8,922 nt of DNA, from positions 1 to 8,922 of the forward strand of contig JALWYR010000011.1 of the NCBI GenBank assembly GCA_027003085.1, in the 5' to 3' direction. A program made the position numbers and the translations under genes. Source of the DNA: Flavobacteriales bacterium. Its GTDB lineage: Bacteria > Bacteroidota > Bacteroidia > Flavobacteriales > Flavobacteriaceae. Below are positions 5,939 to 8,922 of the stretch, piece by piece. Position 1 is the stretch's first letter. Every line of letters starts with the position of its first letter. The notes below the pieces were generated by a model, which made no database searches, was not told the DNA's origin, and saw nothing but the letters and a program-made list of their open reading frames with translations.

Positions 5939-7126
5939 TTAGACTTTGAAAAAGATTTTACGCCGGTAAAGATAAATGGCTAAAAGAATATAAAAGACAA
6001 GCACACTTAATGCATACATAAAGGATGCCAACTCGTTGTTGCCCAACCAATGGGCCCAGGTGTAATGATAAAGCCAATAGTGCAATGCTTTGCCTTGAAT
6101 TTTAAGCATATAAAAGGTTTTGGCTATAAACCCGTTGAGGAAAAATACGGCAATAGCATTCATGCCCAAGGCAATAAACGGAAAAGCCCAGGCACGCCAC
6201 GAAATAAAGTTATAAACGAAATGCACCACCGCATAAATCACAAAGGCCAATCCGGCCATATAGAGCACATAGGACGAGGTCCACAGTTTTTTGCCGAACG
6301 GAAACCAGGGTTCCCACAAAAATCCGAGCCCTATCAATATGCCGCCCAAAATCAAGGAATAAAACACACGCCTCCCGTCGCCCGGCACATAAAGCAGTAG
6401 TAATCCCAATAGCATCCCCAAAAGCGCCGTGGCAATGGCCGGAATGGTGGAAAACAGCCCTTCGGGGTCGTAGTCCCCTTGCACGCGCTTGCCGGCTTCG
6501 GAATCCCAATGACGCCACATGTGGTTGATGCCCAAAATTTTCCGGTCGATTTGCGAGGCCAAATTATCGGTTTTGTTGAGTTTTTCACGGATGAGTTGTT
6601 CCACAGGTGCCGTTCCTTGCAATTCGTATTTGCCAATCATGGCATACCAGTAAAATCCCAAATCCACCACAATAAGCACCAGCAGGAAGGCAAGCGCCGT
6701 TTTTATGCCCGATTTTTTCCACAGCCATTTGAAAAACAAATAAATCAATGCGGCAAAAAAGAATACAACACCGATACGGAACAATACGCCCGGAATGCGC
6801 AATTGATCCCAATCCTTCAAGAAAGGAGATTTTAATTTGTAAGCCGCCAAAAACCAACCCAGCAGAATGAGTTTTATGGTGCGCGAAATAATCCGCCTGT
6901 AAGTTTTCCAATTATCGGTAGGCCGGTTATGGTAGGCCAACACTATGGAAGTGCCCACAATGAACAGAAAAAACGGAAAAACCCAATCGGTAGGCGTTAC
7001 ACCGAACCATTCGGCATGGTCCAGGGGCCGGTAGATGTGCGACCAGGTTCCGGGATTGTTTACAATAATCATTAATGCGATGGTCAAACCGCGAAAAATA
7101 TCTACGGGAACGATTCTTTTGTTCAT
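5939..7126 (-). CDS. DUF5009 / HGSNAT-like membrane acyltransferase
   Basis: A 395-aa polytopic inner-membrane protein of the heparan-alpha-glucosaminide N-acetyltransferase / YeiB-like group (DUF5009, DUF1624). The N-terminus carries the signature VDIFRGLTIALMIIVNNPG (8-26), then DHAEWFGVTPTDWVFPFFLF (36-55). H37 corresponds to the histidine region considered catalytic in HGSNAT. Later family segments are DPEGLFSTIPAIATALLGML (220-239) and FPFGKKLWTSSYVLYMAG (275-292). About ten hydrophobic segments follow one another, ending in a basic tail YRRKIFFKV. Members move acetyl groups from cytoplasmic acetyl-CoA across the membrane onto sugars or cell-envelope glycans; the acceptor here cannot be read from sequence. 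Start ATG at 7126-7124, 66 nt after the recQ stop; the downstream SpmA-SpmB gene starts 5 nt after its TAA. No glycoside hydrolase neighbour is present to suggest a substrate. Confidence 0.9.
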   Translation of the reverse strand: MNKRIVPVDIFRGLTIALMIIVNNPGTWSHIYRPLDHAEWFGVTPTDWVFPFFLFIVGTSIVLAYHNRPTDNWKTYRRIISRTIKLILLGWFLAAYKLKSPFLKDWDQLRIPGVLFRIGVVFFFAALIYLFFKWLWKKSGIKTALAFLLVLIVVDLGFYWYAMIGKYELQGTAPVEQLIREKLNKTDNLASQIDRKILGINHMWRHWDSEAGKRVQGDYDPEGLFSTIPAIATALLGMLLGLLLLYVPGDGRRVFYSLILGGILIGLGFLWEPWFPFGKKLWTSSYVLYMAGLAFVIYAVVHFVYNFISWRAWAFPFIALGMNAIAVFFLNGFIAKTFYMLKIQGKALHYWLYHYTWAHWLGNNELASFMYALSVLVFYILLAIYLYRRKIFFKV

Positions 7127-7192
7127 AACATCCGCCGCTTATCAAAAATTGAATAATAATACAAAAAAATGCGGAGTTTGACGAGGCAGAAG

Positions 7193-8922
7193 TCATTTCT
7201 TCAAAAAATACATCCTGCGCACATCCATTCCAATGCGCCGGTTGTCCAACAAACGCGTTAGTGCACGGTGAAGCAATTCCCGGTCGGTGATATACTCGGC
7301 CAGGGCGGTAAAATCCATATAATCCATCTGTTTCAGTAGTCTAATGATTTGCTTTTCGGCTTGCCGGAGTGTGAGCGCTTGTTTCCTGCGGCGGCAATTG
7401 TCGCACCGGCCGCAGCGAAAATGTTCTGCGTCATCTTCGCGGAAATATTTTTTAAGAAACTGCACGCGACAAGTATCGGTTTGCAAGTATTCCCACATTT
7501 TTTCGGCCTTGCGGCGTTTGATGTCCATGTGTTTGCGAATGGCCGAGGCGTGCATGTTGATATAATCGTCGTCGCGAGGCAAAGCTAGCCGGATGGTCAG
7601 TTTGTCGGTGCCCGGTTCGTAGGCAATCCAGCCCAGCAATTTAAGCCGTTCCAGGGCGTGGCGCAGGTCTTCTTGCTTCATTTCCCATTGATAGGCCCAG
7701 CGCCGTTCGGAAAATTTGACCGGAAAATCGAAAATGTCCACGCCCGAGCGCACCAGGTTTTCCAGCACTTTCCAGTGCAAGCTGCCGTCGGCTTGGTTTT
7801 GGAGCACTTGATACACCACCGCCGGCTCCGACAGGATTTGCACCTGCGACAAACGGGCACTTTGTTCGTCCAATTCAATCAAGCCGTATTTTTCGAGTAT
7901 TTGCAGGGATACGTAAAGCGTATATACGGGCATTTCCCACCGGCGGGCCAGGTCTTTGATGTCGGCCACCAATTCGGTTCCTTCGCCGTCGCCGGGAGCC
8001 ACATGCAAGCGGCTTACGATTTTGCGGTAAACGTCTCTGATTTTTTCTACCGGTGGGGTTTGTAGTTCCAGGAGCCGGAAAAAGCTTTCACGGTCGGCAC
8101 GGTCAATCAGGGCCAGTGCCCGGGCGGGCTTTCCGTCGCGGCCCCCACGCCCGCTTTCCTGGACGTATTGTTCGGGCGTCCAAGGGATGTCAAAATGAAT
8201 CACCAGGCGAACATCGGCCTTGTCGATACCCATACCGAAAGCACTCGTGGCCACCATTACGGAGGTTTTACCCGAAAGCCAATCACGCAGTTTAGCGGCT
8301 TTGTCTTCGGCCGGCAAGCCGCCGTGGAAAAAATCGGCCCGGATGCCTTGTTCACGAAGCATCCGGCTAATGTCCACCGTTTTTTTGCGTGTGCCCACAT
8401 ACACGATGGCCGCTCCTGCATTTTTCAGATGTTCGCCCAGCCGTTGGAATTTGTTTTCGGTCAAATCTACGTTGTAGGAAATATTGTCGCGGTAGAACGA
8501 CAAAATGTATTCCTGCGGGCTCTGTAATTGCAATTGTTCGGCTATATCATGCCGTGTTTCGGGCAGAGCCGTGGCCGTAAGGGCCAGGAACGGAACGCCG
8601 GGCAAATGTTCGCGCCAAGGGCCTATTTCCAAATATTCGGGCCGGAAATCGTGCCCCCATTCCGATACACAGTGGGCTTCGTCCACCACAAAAAGTCCCA
8701 CATTCAGGTGCGGCAAAAAGTTACGAACCAAAGTGTGTTTCAACCGTTCGGGCGAAAGGAACAGGAAGCGGTAATCGCCAAATCGCACATTATCCAGCAG
8801 GGTGCGCATTCGTTCGCGGCCTATGCGTCCGGTGAGTGCTTCGGCCTTAATGCCGCGGCGGAGCAGGCCGTCTTTTTGGTCTTCCATCAGGGCGACGAGC
8901 GGCGACACCACCACCGTGAGTT
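7193..8922 (-). CDS. recQ: RecQ-family ATP-dependent DNA helicase, 5' end outside window
   Basis: The frame is open to the window edge. The Walker A motif and N-terminus lie beyond 8922; the GTG at 8914-8912 is an internal valine of LTVVVSPLVALMEDQ (motif Ia), not a start. Numbering that valine 1: DEAH 78-81 followed by the RecQ aromatic loop HCVSEWGHDFRP (81-92), LTATA (112-116), motif IV VYVGTRKK (171-178), motif V ATSAFGMGIDK (222-232) and motif VI QESGRGGRDG (252-261). The RecQ zinc site is C482, C501, C504, C507. RecQ unwinds 3'-tailed DNA in recombination and fork repair. Between motif VI and the first zinc cysteine lie ~220 residues (E. coli RecQ has far fewer) containing winged-helix-like segments. 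Only ~65 residues follow the zinc site, so there is no HRDC domain. The following acyltransferase gene starts after 66 nt, so cotranscription is possible but less certain than for the next pair. Confidence 0.93.
   Translation of the reverse strand, partial: LTVVVSPLVALMEDQKDGLLRRGIKAEALTGRIGRERMRTLLDNVRFGDYRFLFLSPERLKHTLVRNFLPHLNVGLFVVDEAHCVSEWGHDFRPEYLEIGPWREHLPGVPFLALTATALPETRHDIAEQLQLQSPQEYILSFYRDNISYNVDLTENKFQRLGEHLKNAGAAIVYVGTRKKTVDISRMLREQGIRADFFHGGLPAEDKAAKLRDWLSGKTSVMVATSAFGMGIDKADVRLVIHFDIPWTPEQYVQESGRGGRDGKPARALALIDRADRESFFRLLELQTPPVEKIRDVYRKIVSRLHVAPGDGEGTELVADIKDLARRWEMPVYTLYVSLQILEKYGLIELDEQSARLSQVQILSEPAVVYQVLQNQADGSLHWKVLENLVRSGVDIFDFPVKFSERRWAYQWEMKQEDLRHALERLKLLGWIAYEPGTDKLTIRLALPRDDDYINMHASAIRKHMDIKRRKAEKMWEYLQTDTCRVQFLKKYFREDDAEHFRCGRCDNCRRRKQALTLRQAEKQIIRLLKQMDYMDFTALAEYITDRELLHRALTRLLDNRRIGMDVRRMYFLKK

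Noticed and set aside
8912..8914. GTG start for recQ inside the window
   Set aside because: It is an internal valine in motif Ia; the Walker A motif must lie upstream, beyond the window edge.

Overview
The window looks like a chromosomal segment of a Bacteroidota (Bacteroidetes) bacterium. The signs are a one-piece SpmA-SpmB fusion in what is probably a non-sporulating genome, a DUF5009/HGSNAT-type membrane acyltransferase, a RibB fused to a degenerate GTP cyclohydrolase II domain, a RecQ with a long insert before its zinc site, and start codons without Shine-Dalgarno sequences. No rRNA, tRNA, CRISPR array, phage gene or transposase is visible. Most genes are about half G+C by eye. The first ~1.1 kb is clearly AT-richer.

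Layout. (1) 1-1117, minus strand: a partial AlbA_2 plus RecG-like ATPase protein, AT-rich and probably acquired. (2) 2521-1171, minus strand: holA (DNA polymerase III delta, GTG start), then 10 nt later a 108-aa protein of unknown function; the two look like one transcription unit. (3) 2522-3235: a 0.7-kb gene-poor, GC-rich, repeat-laden divergent intergenic region. (4) 3236-4390, plus strand: ribB with a cysteine-free, presumably inactive GTP cyclohydrolase II-like tail. (5) 4391-4652: a convergent intergenic region holding a CACAGAG/CTCTGTG inverted-repeat cluster. (6) 8922-4653, minus strand: recQ (5' end outside the window), a DUF5009-type acyltransferase and the SpmA-SpmB fusion. The last two are only 5 nt apart and very likely cotranscribed.

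Function. The core genes are housekeeping: replication clamp loading (holA), riboflavin biosynthesis (ribB), DNA repair/recombination (recQ) and envelope or transport membrane proteins. I see no convincing multi-gene novel system. The least explained material is intergenic. A 36-nt sequence occurs once on each side of ribB in inverted orientation (30/36 identical). One copy lies in the GC-rich repeat region. The other lies inside the CACAGAG cluster, whose three arms could form two mutually exclusive hairpins.
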